This document shows positions 14,698 through 21,599 of a DNA stretch of 64,000 nt, one piece after another; the first letter of the stretch is position 1; each line of letters starts with the position of its first letter. Source of the DNA: Collinsella aerofaciens (GTDB lineage: Bacteria; Actinomycetota; Coriobacteriia; Coriobacteriales; Coriobacteriaceae); assembly GCF_005844325.1 (NCBI RefSeq), contig NZ_SPFY01000005.1, positions 1-64,000 of the forward strand, read 5' to 3'. The translations under genes and the position numbers were made by a program. The notes beneath the pieces were generated by a model. That model was not told where the DNA came from. It worked only from the letters and a program-made list of their open reading frames with translations, and did not search any database.

Positions 14698-15777
14698 CTA
14701 CTCCCCGTGATGGTGGCCGCAGCAGCACTCATGGCCGTCGTCATGGCCGTGGCCGCCGCAGCACTCGTGGTCCTCGCCATGGTGGTGGCCACAACCGCAC
14801 TCATGGTCGTCGCCGTGCTCGCCGCAACCGCAGCCGTCCTCGTGAGCGCCATGCTCCTCGGGACGATACTGCGACCAGTCCAGACCGGCGGCGATGGCGT
14901 CGGCCTCCTCCTTATAGAGGACCGTGATGGCCTGGGTGCCCAGCTTGGCGCCACCGATGGCGTCGAGCATGTCGTAGAGCGTAAAGGCCACGTCGGCGCC
15001 GGGCAGCGCAAGCTCGCGGTCGTCGGCATAGGCGAGTGCCAAGCGCAGGTCCTTGATGAAGTGCTCAACCATAAAGCCGGGCTTGTAGTCGCCGTCGAGC
15101 GCCTTGGGCGCCAGGCTCTCCATGGCGCCGGACTTGCCGGTACCGCCCAGGATCATCTGGCGGGTCTTCTCCAGGTCAAGGCCGCTCAGCTCGGCAAATG
15201 CCATGGCGTCTGCCATGCCGACCATGCAGGCGCCCAGCGACACCTGGTTGGCGAGCTTGGCAGCCTGGCCCTTGCCGGCGCCGTCGAAGCAGCAGATGTT
15301 GGCCGCAAAGGTGGCAAGGATGTCGCGGACCGGCGCGATGTCGTTCTCGGTAGCGCCCACGATAGCCGTGAGCGTGCCGGCGATAGCTCCCGACTCACCG
15401 CCGGTGACGGGGCAGTCAAACGCCATGCGGCCGGAAACCTGGGCGGCCTCGGCAATGTCGCGCGCCAGCTCGGGCGAGCTCGTGGTGAGGTCGATCAGGA
15501 CCGCGCCGGGCTTAGTGCACGCGAGCAGGCTGTCGCCCGCCAGGTAGAGCTCCTCGACCTCGGAGGGATAGCCCACCATGGTAAAGACGACATCGGCGTT
15601 AGCCACGGCATCGGCCGGCGTATCGGCCCAGGCGGCACCGCGCTCGATAAGCGCGACAGCCTTGGACTTGGTGCGGTTGTTGACCGTGACGGGATAGCCG
15701 GCATCCAGGATGTGACCGGCGATGGGGGCACCCATGATTCCGGTGCCGATAAATGCGACGGAGAGCTTGTTTGCCAT
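14698..15777 (-). CDS. 3-hydroxyisobutyrate dehydrogenase family oxidoreductase with His/Cys-rich tail
   Basis: A 359-residue NAD(P)-dependent beta-hydroxyacid dehydrogenase. Residues 1-300 are a complete enzyme: FIGTGIMGAPIAGHIL (Rossmann loop, 9-24), DLTTSSP near 96, CPVTGGESGA near 122, GKGQAAKLANQ with the catalytic Lys at 174, and GFMVEHFIKDLRLAL near 244. Relatives reduce tartronate semialdehyde, glyoxylate or succinate semialdehyde; the substrate here is unknown. Residues 307-359 are an added tail with 14 His and 9 Cys in blocks such as HHHGEDHECCGGHGH, a strong metal-binding sequence like those of nickel or zinc storage proteins. First gene of the operon leading to the isocitrate dehydrogenase gene. 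Confidence 0.9.
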   Translation of the reverse strand: MANKLSVAFIGTGIMGAPIAGHILDAGYPVTVNNRTKSKAVALIERGAAWADTPADAVANADVVFTMVGYPSEVEELYLAGDSLLACTKPGAVLIDLTTSSPELARDIAEAAQVSGRMAFDCPVTGGESGAIAGTLTAIVGATENDIAPVRDILATFAANICCFDGAGKGQAAKLANQVSLGACMVGMADAMAFAELSGLDLEKTRQMILGGTGKSGAMESLAPKALDGDYKPGFMVEHFIKDLRLALAYADDRELALPGADVAFTLYDMLDAIGGAKLGTQAITVLYKEEADAIAAGLDWSQYRPEEHGAHEDGCGCGEHGDDHECGCGHHHGEDHECCGGHGHDDGHECCCGHHHGE

Positions 15778-15875
15778 GAAACCTTTCCTTTTGGGTTGGG
15801 TGTTGTTACCAGGTTGAATACTCGATGCCAGCGTTTGGGCAGTGAGTTGGGATCGATTACGGCCGCGTTACTTGC

Positions 15876-16829
15876 CTACTGGCCGCGCACGCGGCAGGCG
15901 ATGCGGTCGGAAAGCGACGCCTTGTCGGCGCGGTTCTTACCCCAAAACGCGCAGGCCACCATGCCGGGGCCCACGTGCGAGCCGATGGTGGGGCCCACGG
16001 AGCTGCGAATGATCGTGACGTCGGCGCAACCCTCCTCCTTGCGGATGGCGGCTTCGAGCCAGTCGCCGTCCTTTTCGGCATCGGCCGTCATGATTGCGAT
16101 GGGCATGGTGCGGTCGGGCACGTAGTTCTCGCGGAACGACTTGAGAATGGACTTGAGCGCCTTCTTGCGGCCGCGGTTGACACCGATCAGCGACAGCGAG
16201 CCGGCAAGGTCGTAGGAGAGCTCGGGCTTGACATCGAGCTTTGCCGTGAGCTGCGCCGCCGCGGGCGGAATGCGGCCGCCGGCAGCCAGCGCGTCAAAGC
16301 TCTCGAGCGTAAAGTAGCCGTGGACGTAGGTCTTTGCCTCGTTTGCCCAATCGACCAGCTGCTTGGCGGTCAGTCCCGCCGAACGCTGGCGCACGGCCTC
16401 GAGCGCCAAGAGCGCGCCGGTCGCGCAGGGCAGAGCGTTGTCGACCACGTAGAGCTCAAAGTTGGGATACTCGGCGCGCACGGCGTCCGCCGCCTGGCAC
16501 GCGGAGTTGTAGCTCGACGACAGCGCCGAGGTAAAGCACAGGTAGACCGTGGGAGTACCTTCTTTGGCACACTCGGTAAAGAACTCGATATAGCGACCGA
16601 GCGACACGGCGGAGGTAGACACGCGAGCGCCGGCGCGCATGCGGTCGTAGAACTCCTTAGGGCTCATGCTCGACCAGATATCGTCCGTGCGCTCCTCGCC
16701 ATCGATGATAAAGGGGAAGCCCAAGATATCGACATCGAGGTTCGCGGCGACCTCGGGGCTAAAGTCGCAGCAGGTATCGACGACGATGCGGCAACGGTTC
16801 GAATGACCGGCGGATGCGGCCTTGTCCAT
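15876..16829 (-). CDS. DegV family fatty-acid-binding protein
   Basis: A 317-residue DegV/FakB-type protein that binds a fatty acid in a two-domain fold. RIVVDTCCDFSPEVA near residue 15 (with CC in place of the usual SDL-type start), ARVSTSAVSLGRYIEFF near 69, YLCFTSALSSSYNSACQAA near 95 with the fatty-acid-carboxylate Ser/Thr, and GSHVGPGMVACAFWG near 285 are family motifs. FakB proteins supply exogenous fatty acids to the kinase FakA, which is not in the window. MM at the start gives two possible ATGs, 16832 or 16829. A terminator-like hairpin of hpf lies just upstream. Confidence 0.88.
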   Translation of the reverse strand: MDKAASAGHSNRCRIVVDTCCDFSPEVAANLDVDILGFPFIIDGEERTDDIWSSMSPKEFYDRMRAGARVSTSAVSLGRYIEFFTECAKEGTPTVYLCFTSALSSSYNSACQAADAVRAEYPNFELYVVDNALPCATGALLALEAVRQRSAGLTAKQLVDWANEAKTYVHGYFTLESFDALAAGGRIPPAAAQLTAKLDVKPELSYDLAGSLSLIGVNRGRKKALKSILKSFRENYVPDRTMPIAIMTADAEKDGDWLEAAIRKEEGCADVTIIRSSVGPTIGSHVGPGMVACAFWGKNRADKASLSDRIACRVRGQ

Positions 16830-16846
16830 CAAAGCGACTCCTTACG

Positions 16847-16880
16847 TAAAAAAGGCGACCACCCGCATGGGATGGCCGCC
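16847..16880 (-). terminator. Terminator after hpf
   Basis: GGCGACCACCC (16854-16864) pairs with GGGATGGCCGCC (16869-16880), with two mismatches, and is followed on the minus strand by TTTTTT. It lies 30 bp after the hpf stop. Confidence 0.85.
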
Positions 16881-16909
16881 AACCGTTAACTCATGCAAGT
16901 TAACGTATT

Positions 16910-17494
16910 TTACTCGTCAAGTGTTTCGATACGGGGCTTGATGATGCCATATCCACCATTCTTACGGTGATATACCACATTGATGAGACCAGTCGTCGCG
17001 TTCTCGAACACGTAGAAGTCGTGGCCCAGCAGATCGGTCTGCACCAGCGCCTGCTCCTCAGTCATCGGGGTGACGTCGATAACCTTCTCGCGGACGAGCA
17101 GGTCATCCTCCTCCTCGGGCAGCAGCAGGTCGGCCAGATCCTCGACGCGCTCGACCGGTGCGACATCCGCTGCACTGGCACCGCCCTGGCGGTTGTCCAC
17201 GACCTTGGTCTTGAACTTGCGCAGCTGGCGGGTGACCTTATCGGCTGAGAGGTCGATGGCGGCGTACATATCTGCACCGTGCTCGGCAACGCGAATCACC
17301 GAACCGCGGGCACGAACCGTAACCTCGACGATTGCCGGGTTGGGGTTCGAGGGGTTCTTCTCATAGCGAAGTACAACGTCGACCGTCATGGGCTCGATAT
17401 CGAAAACCTTGAGCGCCTCGCCGATCTTCTCATCCACATGCGCACGCAGAGCATCGGTTACCGTCGTCTTGCGTCCAGAAACCTTGATATCCAT
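16910..17494 (-). CDS. hpf: Long-form ribosome hibernation-promoting factor
   Basis: A 194-residue protein from the ATG at 17494 (preceded by TTGGAG). Residues 1-100 are the HPF/RaiA domain (MDIKVSGRKTTVTDALRAHVDEKI, AIVEVTVRARGSVIRVAEHGADMYAAIDLSADKV), which blocks the decoding and P sites. A flexible linker rich in acidic residues follows, and residues about 140-194 are the C-terminal dimerisation domain (VIDVTPMTEEQALVQTDLLGHDFYVFENATTGLINVVYHRKNGGYGII). The long form pairs 70S ribosomes into 100S dimers in stationary phase. The gene stands alone. Confidence 0.95.
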   Translation of the reverse strand: MDIKVSGRKTTVTDALRAHVDEKIGEALKVFDIEPMTVDVVLRYEKNPSNPNPAIVEVTVRARGSVIRVAEHGADMYAAIDLSADKVTRQLRKFKTKVVDNRQGGASAADVAPVERVEDLADLLLPEEEDDLLVREKVIDVTPMTEEQALVQTDLLGHDFYVFENATTGLINVVYHRKNGGYGIIKPRIETLDE

Positions 17495-17711
17495 ACGTGG
17501 CTCCAATCTGCCTCGGGGACTTACTGTACTGGCTATGTACCCATTGCCGTGCATTTAATCACGCGGATTCCTAAAGACCCGAATAACGATTGCTTGATAC
17601 CGCATACCGAAGTCTCGCACTTTTCCATGGCAAAGTGCGCTATAGGAGGGGGCCGGCGGCTTTGTATTTGGTCCCGAAAATTGGCTTTGACCTGCTAGTT
17701 TTATTGGGATG
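17495..17711. other. Intergenic region upstream of hpf
   Basis: No gene seen. It contains a perfect 8-bp inverted repeat CGCACTTT/AAAGTGCG at 17616-17639 about 120 bp before the hpf start, which could be a regulatory site; its role is unknown. Confidence 0.4.
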
Positions 17712-17745
17712 AAAAAGCCGGACTCCCCCATCGGGGAAGCCCGGC
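17712..17745 (-). terminator. Terminator after the lipoprotein gene
   Basis: GCCGGACTCCCC (17717-17728) pairs with GGGGAAGCCCGGC (17733-17745); T-run on the minus strand from AAAAA at 17712-17716. Confidence 0.85.
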
Positions 17746-17811
17746 AGTGCGTGTTGAAACCGTGAAGAAGTGTCCTTTCCAACGTATAGGAGACACCACC
17801 CCTAGCAATAA

Positions 17812-18819
17812 CTAGCTATTGAGTTTGTTAATGTCGTCGTCGGTGATGGCGCCTTCCTGGCTGGACGATTTGTCCTCGGAGGATGCGGTCTCATTGTTGG
17901 AATCGGAGGACTCGCTGCCGGAGGACGTGGTCTCACTGGACTCAGAGTCGCCCGGCTGCACGTTAGCGCCCGAAACCGTCTTAGTGGTGAGGTCGTAGGG
18001 CATCGTGCCATACCAGACAGAGTGGACCGCCTCGAGCGTACCGTCGACCGTGATGTCGTCGAGGGCATCGCTCACGGCACGGCACAGTTCGTCATTGGAC
18101 GAGAGGCCCGCAACACCAAGCGTCGAGGGCGCCTCGAGCGCACCGACATAGGAGACCTCGCTCATCAGACGTGCAAGGTAGCCGCCGGCCGTGGAGTCGC
18201 AGATTACATAGTCGACCTCGCCGGACTCGAGCGCCTCAAAGCACTCGTTGATGTTGGAGTAGGTCTTTTGGTTGGCGGTAATGCTCTGCTTAGCAAGCGC
18301 CTCCTGCGAGGCCGAGGACATCTGAACGCCCAGGGTGGACGTGTTAAGGGTATCGGTGGAAACGCTTAGCGACCCACCATCGCTAGTTTTACCAAACACG
18401 GAAGTGGCATCGTACAGGCAGGTGCCGAGCGAGCTAATGTCCCCGTCCGTGGAATTAATCTCGCCGATAAAGATATCGGCCTTTTTGTCGCCGAGCGCGG
18501 AACCTGCCGAGGACGCATCGACAAAGGCGACCTTAAGGCCCATGCGGCTTGCGAGGGCGCGGGCGGCGTCAACCGCATACCCCGTGAGCTCGCCGTCGGC
18601 GTCCTGCATGGCCTGCGGCGCATCGGAAGTATCGAGGGCGACTGTCAGGGTTCCGGGAGTGACCAGGGCATCGTCCGACACCGCCGGCGTGACGGTCTCG
18701 TACTCGATCTGGTCGATCGTGGGAGTCGTGAACGTAGACAGCGGGTTGAACGCGCATCCGCTCAGGCCCAAAACGGCGATGACCGCTGCGGTCCCAGCAC
18801 CTAACCGAGCCGCGTGCAT
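17812..18819 (-). CDS. Solute-binding lipoprotein (amino-acid ABC type)
   Basis: A 335-residue extracellular lipoprotein. The start at ATG 18819, 7 nt after GAGGGG, gives a signal peptide MHAARLGAGTAAVIAVLGLSGC with a lipobox ending LSGC. The mature part follows the periplasmic-binding-protein type 3 pattern: TPGTLTVALDTSDAPQAMQDADGELTGYAVDAARALASRMGL, DIFIGEINSTDG, LGVQMSSASQEAL and VDYVICDSTAGGYLARL. The last 60 residues are Ser/Glu-rich and disordered. No permease or ATPase genes lie beside it, so it is an orphan binding protein or a sensor component. An ATG at 18837 is an alternative start; the frame is open much further upstream (see the leader entry). Confidence 0.85.
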   Translation of the reverse strand: MHAARLGAGTAAVIAVLGLSGCAFNPLSTFTTPTIDQIEYETVTPAVSDDALVTPGTLTVALDTSDAPQAMQDADGELTGYAVDAARALASRMGLKVAFVDASSAGSALGDKKADIFIGEINSTDGDISSLGTCLYDATSVFGKTSDGGSLSVSTDTLNTSTLGVQMSSASQEALAKQSITANQKTYSNINECFEALESGEVDYVICDSTAGGYLARLMSEVSYVGALEAPSTLGVAGLSSNDELCRAVSDALDDITVDGTLEAVHSVWYGTMPYDLTTKTVSGANVQPGDSESSETTSSGSESSDSNNETASSEDKSSSQEGAITDDDINKLNS

Positions 18820-19168
18820 CAAGCTGCCCCTCACCATGTCCACTACCCTGCCTTCTGTGTCGTATACGATCCGTGCGTTGCGCGGAATATCAGGTTGTTC
18901 CCACCAGCTGACCTGGTATTTGACCCCACACTTGCGCACCGGGGTGTTTGCTCGGGAGGCCGCAGCCACCTTCACGACTGACCCGCTCGCCCGCGAGGCG
19001 GTATTGCCCCAAAGAAAGTAGAACGGACGGTGCGGCTTACATCTAGGACGCGCCATGATCGCGCCGCGCGCACGCGGTCGCTTACGTGGATCCCTTTGAC
19101 CGCGTCTGTCTTGGACTAGGACGGGCATTTCGTCCGTCCGCAACCACAGCCTGGTAGGAACGAAGCGC
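18820..19168 (-). promoter_or_regulatory. Long structured 5' leader of the lipoprotein gene
   Basis: About 340 nt separate the promoter at 19169-19197 from the lipoprotein start. The transcript has local hairpins, for example GGACGG/CCGTCC and ACGCGGTC/GACCGCGT within its first 110 nt. The lipoprotein frame stays open through the leader and could encode an N-terminal extension from an ATG near 19056, but a lipobox 90 residues inside a protein would be abnormal. It may be a riboswitch-like leader or a separate small RNA; I could not match it to a known class. Confidence 0.45.
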
Positions 19169-19197
19169 ATTATAGCTAAGTTCAAGCTAAAGTTTAA
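19169..19197 (-). promoter_or_regulatory. Sigma70-type promoter, minus strand
   Basis: On the minus strand TTAAAC (19192-19197) and TATAAT (19169-19174) are separated by exactly 17 bp. This consensus -10 with correct spacing in an AT-rich patch is the clearest promoter of the window. Confidence 0.7.
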
Positions 19198-19266
19198 GGT
19201 TAGGGGCGTCATTCGCATCTCGAGTACAGATTTTGCGGGTCGGAGCGGACCATTCGTGCCCCTATG

Positions 19267-19317
19267 AAGCCCGGAGCTCCCCTACGGGGAGCTCCGGGGC
19301 ACCCGTCTCAGGGTGCC
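19267..19317. terminator. Tandem strong hairpins
   Basis: CCCGGAGCTCCCC (19270-19282) pairs perfectly with GGGGAGCTCCGGG (19286-19298), followed by GGCACCC (19298-19304) with GGGTGCC (19311-19317). No good T-run is present. They lie between the lipoprotein promoter and the MITE-like element and could insulate the two. Confidence 0.55.
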
Positions 19318-19318
19318 G

Positions 19319-19535
19319 TGTGCAAAAAACGGCAAATATGAGTACTGTTACCAATTTAGTAGCAGCGTATTACCGCCTCACGAGCCCTTTTTGAGTTCCG
19401 CACAGCCTGCTTGGCGCCAAGATATTCCACATTCGTTTATTATCTCTTCGCTGAATCCAGATTATCGGCCCAAGTTTCTTTGTTTTTGCTGTCACTAATC
19501 TAGTAACAGTACTCATATTTGCCGTTTTTTGCACA
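19319..19535. mobile_element. MITE-like element with 33-bp perfect terminal inverted repeats
   Basis: Positions 19319-19351 and 19503-19535 are perfect inverted copies of each other (33 bp; the outer part reads TGTGCAAAAAACGGC). Partial complementarity continues another 10-12 bp inward. The 150 bp between them is AT-rich, unlike its surroundings, and encodes nothing. No clear target duplication is visible. Size, perfect ends and lack of coding capacity fit a miniature inverted-repeat transposable element moved by a transposase encoded elsewhere. It sits directly downstream of the gene at 19571-20680. Confidence 0.75.
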
Positions 19536-19570
19536 GAGCATATAAACAGACCCCCTATAAAGCCATAGTT

Positions 19571-20680
19571 TTACGCTGGTTTGAGCCCAAAGCACGCTCG
19601 GAGCGTATTCAGCAGAGCATCTTGCCTCTTTCGACGAGCCTCTACGCGATTCTGATATCGCTTACCCATACGCTGGTGGATGCGCCATGCGAGTGCTTCC
19701 ATCGCTTCCATGTCACAGAGCATTTCGTTGTTGACCGTCGCGACCTCGATTCCCATAGTAATCAAGCCCGTGTTGCGCTTTTCATCATGGATACGTCCCC
19801 TCCGAGAAGAATGGCCCAGCTCACCGTTGTATTCCAAGTCAAACCGGGCTGCTTCCTGAAAGGCATCGCAAACCGCATGCGGCATCCCCGAGATCGCCTG
19901 TGCACGGTCGTTGAACTCGATCTTGTAGTCGGTCTTAAAGGGACCACAGGCAAATCCGCCATAGGAAAACGGAAGCGAAAACATGGCAAGCATGATGCAC
20001 TCCATGGGTGAACGCAGGTTTTCCGACAGATAGGGACACAGCCGCCGCAGCTGCTTGGCCGCGCTCCCCTTGCATGCCGCGAGGTAATCTACCAGGCAAT
20101 CGGGTGTCAGCACGGACTCGACCTCAAAGTAACCGACATCTGGCGGCTGGTCTTTGTCCTTTGCCAATTTGTTCACGACAGGCGAGGTGTAGGGAGGCAG
20201 ATACTTCCCGCGGTCACTCAGTGAAATCTTAGAGCACAGCTCCTGGGCCAGGGCAAACGCCTGGATACAGCCGACCTCGCGGGCGACGACAACACAAAGG
20301 GCCTCGGGAGATAGACTGTACACCCCCGGTTCCACCTCTAGAATCGAGCCGGCGGGCAACCCGGAGCATACGGACCAGCTCACGCCAAGAATGCGGCGGC
20401 GCTGCGCTGCAGACCCTACCAGCAAGCACAGATCCTCTTGTACCTCGCTGCTTGCGGCCCCAATCCGCACCAAGTCGGGAAGATAGATGTCCTCGGTCGA
20501 GGGCGACGACGTGCGCAGCACACGGCGCTCTTCATCGGGACTGAGGTCCCTCCAGCCGATATAGCCCATCTGCCGGCGCTCGGCGCGCATCATGCGCAGC
20601 GCCGAGGCGCCGGTCAGGATTATGGAAGCCGCTAGCTGTTCGCCTGTCGGCTCGTTGCGCCGCTCAATCTTTACTGACAC
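19571..20680 (-). CDS. Conserved hypothetical with a possible PD-(D/E)XK-like nuclease domain
   Basis: A 369-residue protein from the GTG at 20680, which follows an AGGGG site overlapping the end of comF. No known full-length family recognised. The middle (residues about 75-250) contains a segment rich in hydrophobics and Cys. Near residue 290-340, ARFDLEYNGELGHSSRRGRI followed by HDEKRNTGLITMGIEVATV resembles the D-x-EYDG-x-H ... D-x-x-R ... L-x-x-x-G-x-x-V pattern of Vsr/DUF559-type endonuclease folds. The C-terminus is basic. The frame is open upstream into comF, but that part is not coding. Possibly a lineage-specific nuclease-like or DNA-linked protein; function unproven. Confidence 0.6.
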   Translation of the reverse strand: MSVKIERRNEPTGEQLAASIILTGASALRMMRAERRQMGYIGWRDLSPDEERRVLRTSSPSTEDIYLPDLVRIGAASSEVQEDLCLLVGSAAQRRRILGVSWSVCSGLPAGSILEVEPGVYSLSPEALCVVVAREVGCIQAFALAQELCSKISLSDRGKYLPPYTSPVVNKLAKDKDQPPDVGYFEVESVLTPDCLVDYLAACKGSAAKQLRRLCPYLSENLRSPMECIMLAMFSLPFSYGGFACGPFKTDYKIEFNDRAQAISGMPHAVCDAFQEAARFDLEYNGELGHSSRRGRIHDEKRNTGLITMGIEVATVNNEMLCDMEAMEALAWRIHQRMGKRYQNRVEARRKRQDALLNTLRACFGLKPA

Positions 20681-20690
20681 AAAACCACCC

Positions 20691-21497
20691 CTACCAAACG
20701 CGTGCGATAGCGAGGCCACCGACCGCTGCGGCGCCGGCGCGCTTGAGTTCCGCCGAAGCCGCGGCCATCGTCGCGCCCGTGGTGATAACGTCATCGATAA
20801 GCAGCAGGCGGCGGCCATGCACATCCTCAACCGTCTCGTACATGCCTCGGGCACGCTCGCGGCGCTCCTCACGACCGAGTTCGCGCTGGTCGCCATGCCC
20901 GTACTTGACGAGAGCATCGAGCAGGGGAACACCCGACAGCTCGCAAAATGGGCGCGCAATGGCCTCCATATGATCAAAACCACGCCGCCGAAACGCTGCC
21001 GCCGTCGCAGGCACAAACACCACCGCATCCGCACCGGACAGCACACCTCCGTAGCGATCGGGCGCTACGACCTGGGCATGCAGGGCGGTGTCGTAGAGCA
21101 GCTCTGCCAGATACGGAGCCAGACGTCGCTCGCCCGCATCCTTGTACGCTTTAATGATGCGCGGCAGCGGATGCGCATAGACGGCGCACGCCAGGCAGCG
21201 GTCGAGCGCCTCCGCCATTGCCGAGGACGTGCCCTCGACCGAACACTCAGTGCACAGCAAATCCCCAAACGGGGCGCCGCATCGGGTGCAGCTATGACGT
21301 GGGTCGATGAGCGTGAGCGCAGCCAGGCAGTCTTGGCAAATAAGCGTACCGGCGCGCTCGCAGCCGGCACATCGTGTTGGCGACAATGCCTCGAGCGTCT
21401 CGCGTGCCACCCGCTCGGCAAACGGTAGCAATTCGTCCGCAAACGGTAGGGCACCGGCACCCTGCAGACGGCTCAATATGTTCAGATGGCTCTTCAA
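20691..21497 (-). CDS. comF: ComF family phosphoribosyltransferase-like protein
   Basis: A 268-residue ComF protein. Residues about 40-80 form a double zinc ribbon (CAGCERAGTLICQDCL, CTRCGAPFGDLLCTEC), and the C-terminal half is a PRTase-type domain with FVPATAAAFRRRGFDHMEAIA and the PRPP-loop LLLIDDVITTGATM. ComF works in DNA uptake by competent Gram-positives and in ssDNA handling. The likely start is TTG at 21497, 8 nt after AGGGAGG; that site lies in the right arm of a 12-bp perfect hairpin (21501-21536). It follows the RicT gene on the same strand. Confidence 0.9.
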   Translation of the reverse strand: MKSHLNILSRLQGAGALPFADELLPFAERVARETLEALSPTRCAGCERAGTLICQDCLAALTLIDPRHSCTRCGAPFGDLLCTECSVEGTSSAMAEALDRCLACAVYAHPLPRIIKAYKDAGERRLAPYLAELLYDTALHAQVVAPDRYGGVLSGADAVVFVPATAAAFRRRGFDHMEAIARPFCELSGVPLLDALVKYGHGDQRELGREERRERARGMYETVEDVHGRRLLLIDDVITTGATMAAASAELKRAGAAAVGGLAIARVW

Positions 21498-21500
21498 GAC

Positions 21501-21536
21501 ACAACCCTCCCTACGCTCGGTCGCAGGGAGGGTTGT
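21501..21536 (-). promoter_or_regulatory. Hairpin covering the comF ribosome site
   Basis: ACAACCCTCCCT (21501-21512) and AGGGAGGGTTGT (21525-21536) are perfect 12-bp arms. On the minus strand the 3' arm carries AGGGAGG, the ribosome site of the TTG-started comF. No T-run follows, so translational control is more likely than termination. Confidence 0.6.
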
Positions 21537-21599
21537 TGATTCGGCGCTATGATACCCCGATGCGCTCGGGGCAAGGCGGGCTAAATCCGCTCGCGGGCG

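Noticed and set aside
18895-18915. ACCAG...CTGGT pair upstream of the lipoprotein
   Set aside because: The half-sites are in the opposite order and 5 bp apart, unlike the GntR operators; likely chance.
18930-18970. Minus-strand GGGTCAG...GAAGG...GC resembling the core of the signal recognition particle RNA
   Set aside because: The invariant AGCA part of the SRP54 site is replaced by GGCT and no closing stem is apparent.
18820-19218. N-terminal extension of the lipoprotein up to 468 residues
   Set aside because: A lipobox would lie deep inside the protein and a good ribosome site exists at 18819; the upstream part also contains the promoter.
20681-21046. Upstream part of the open frame of the nuclease-like gene
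   Set aside because: It overlaps comF on the same strand in another frame and has no protein-like composition.
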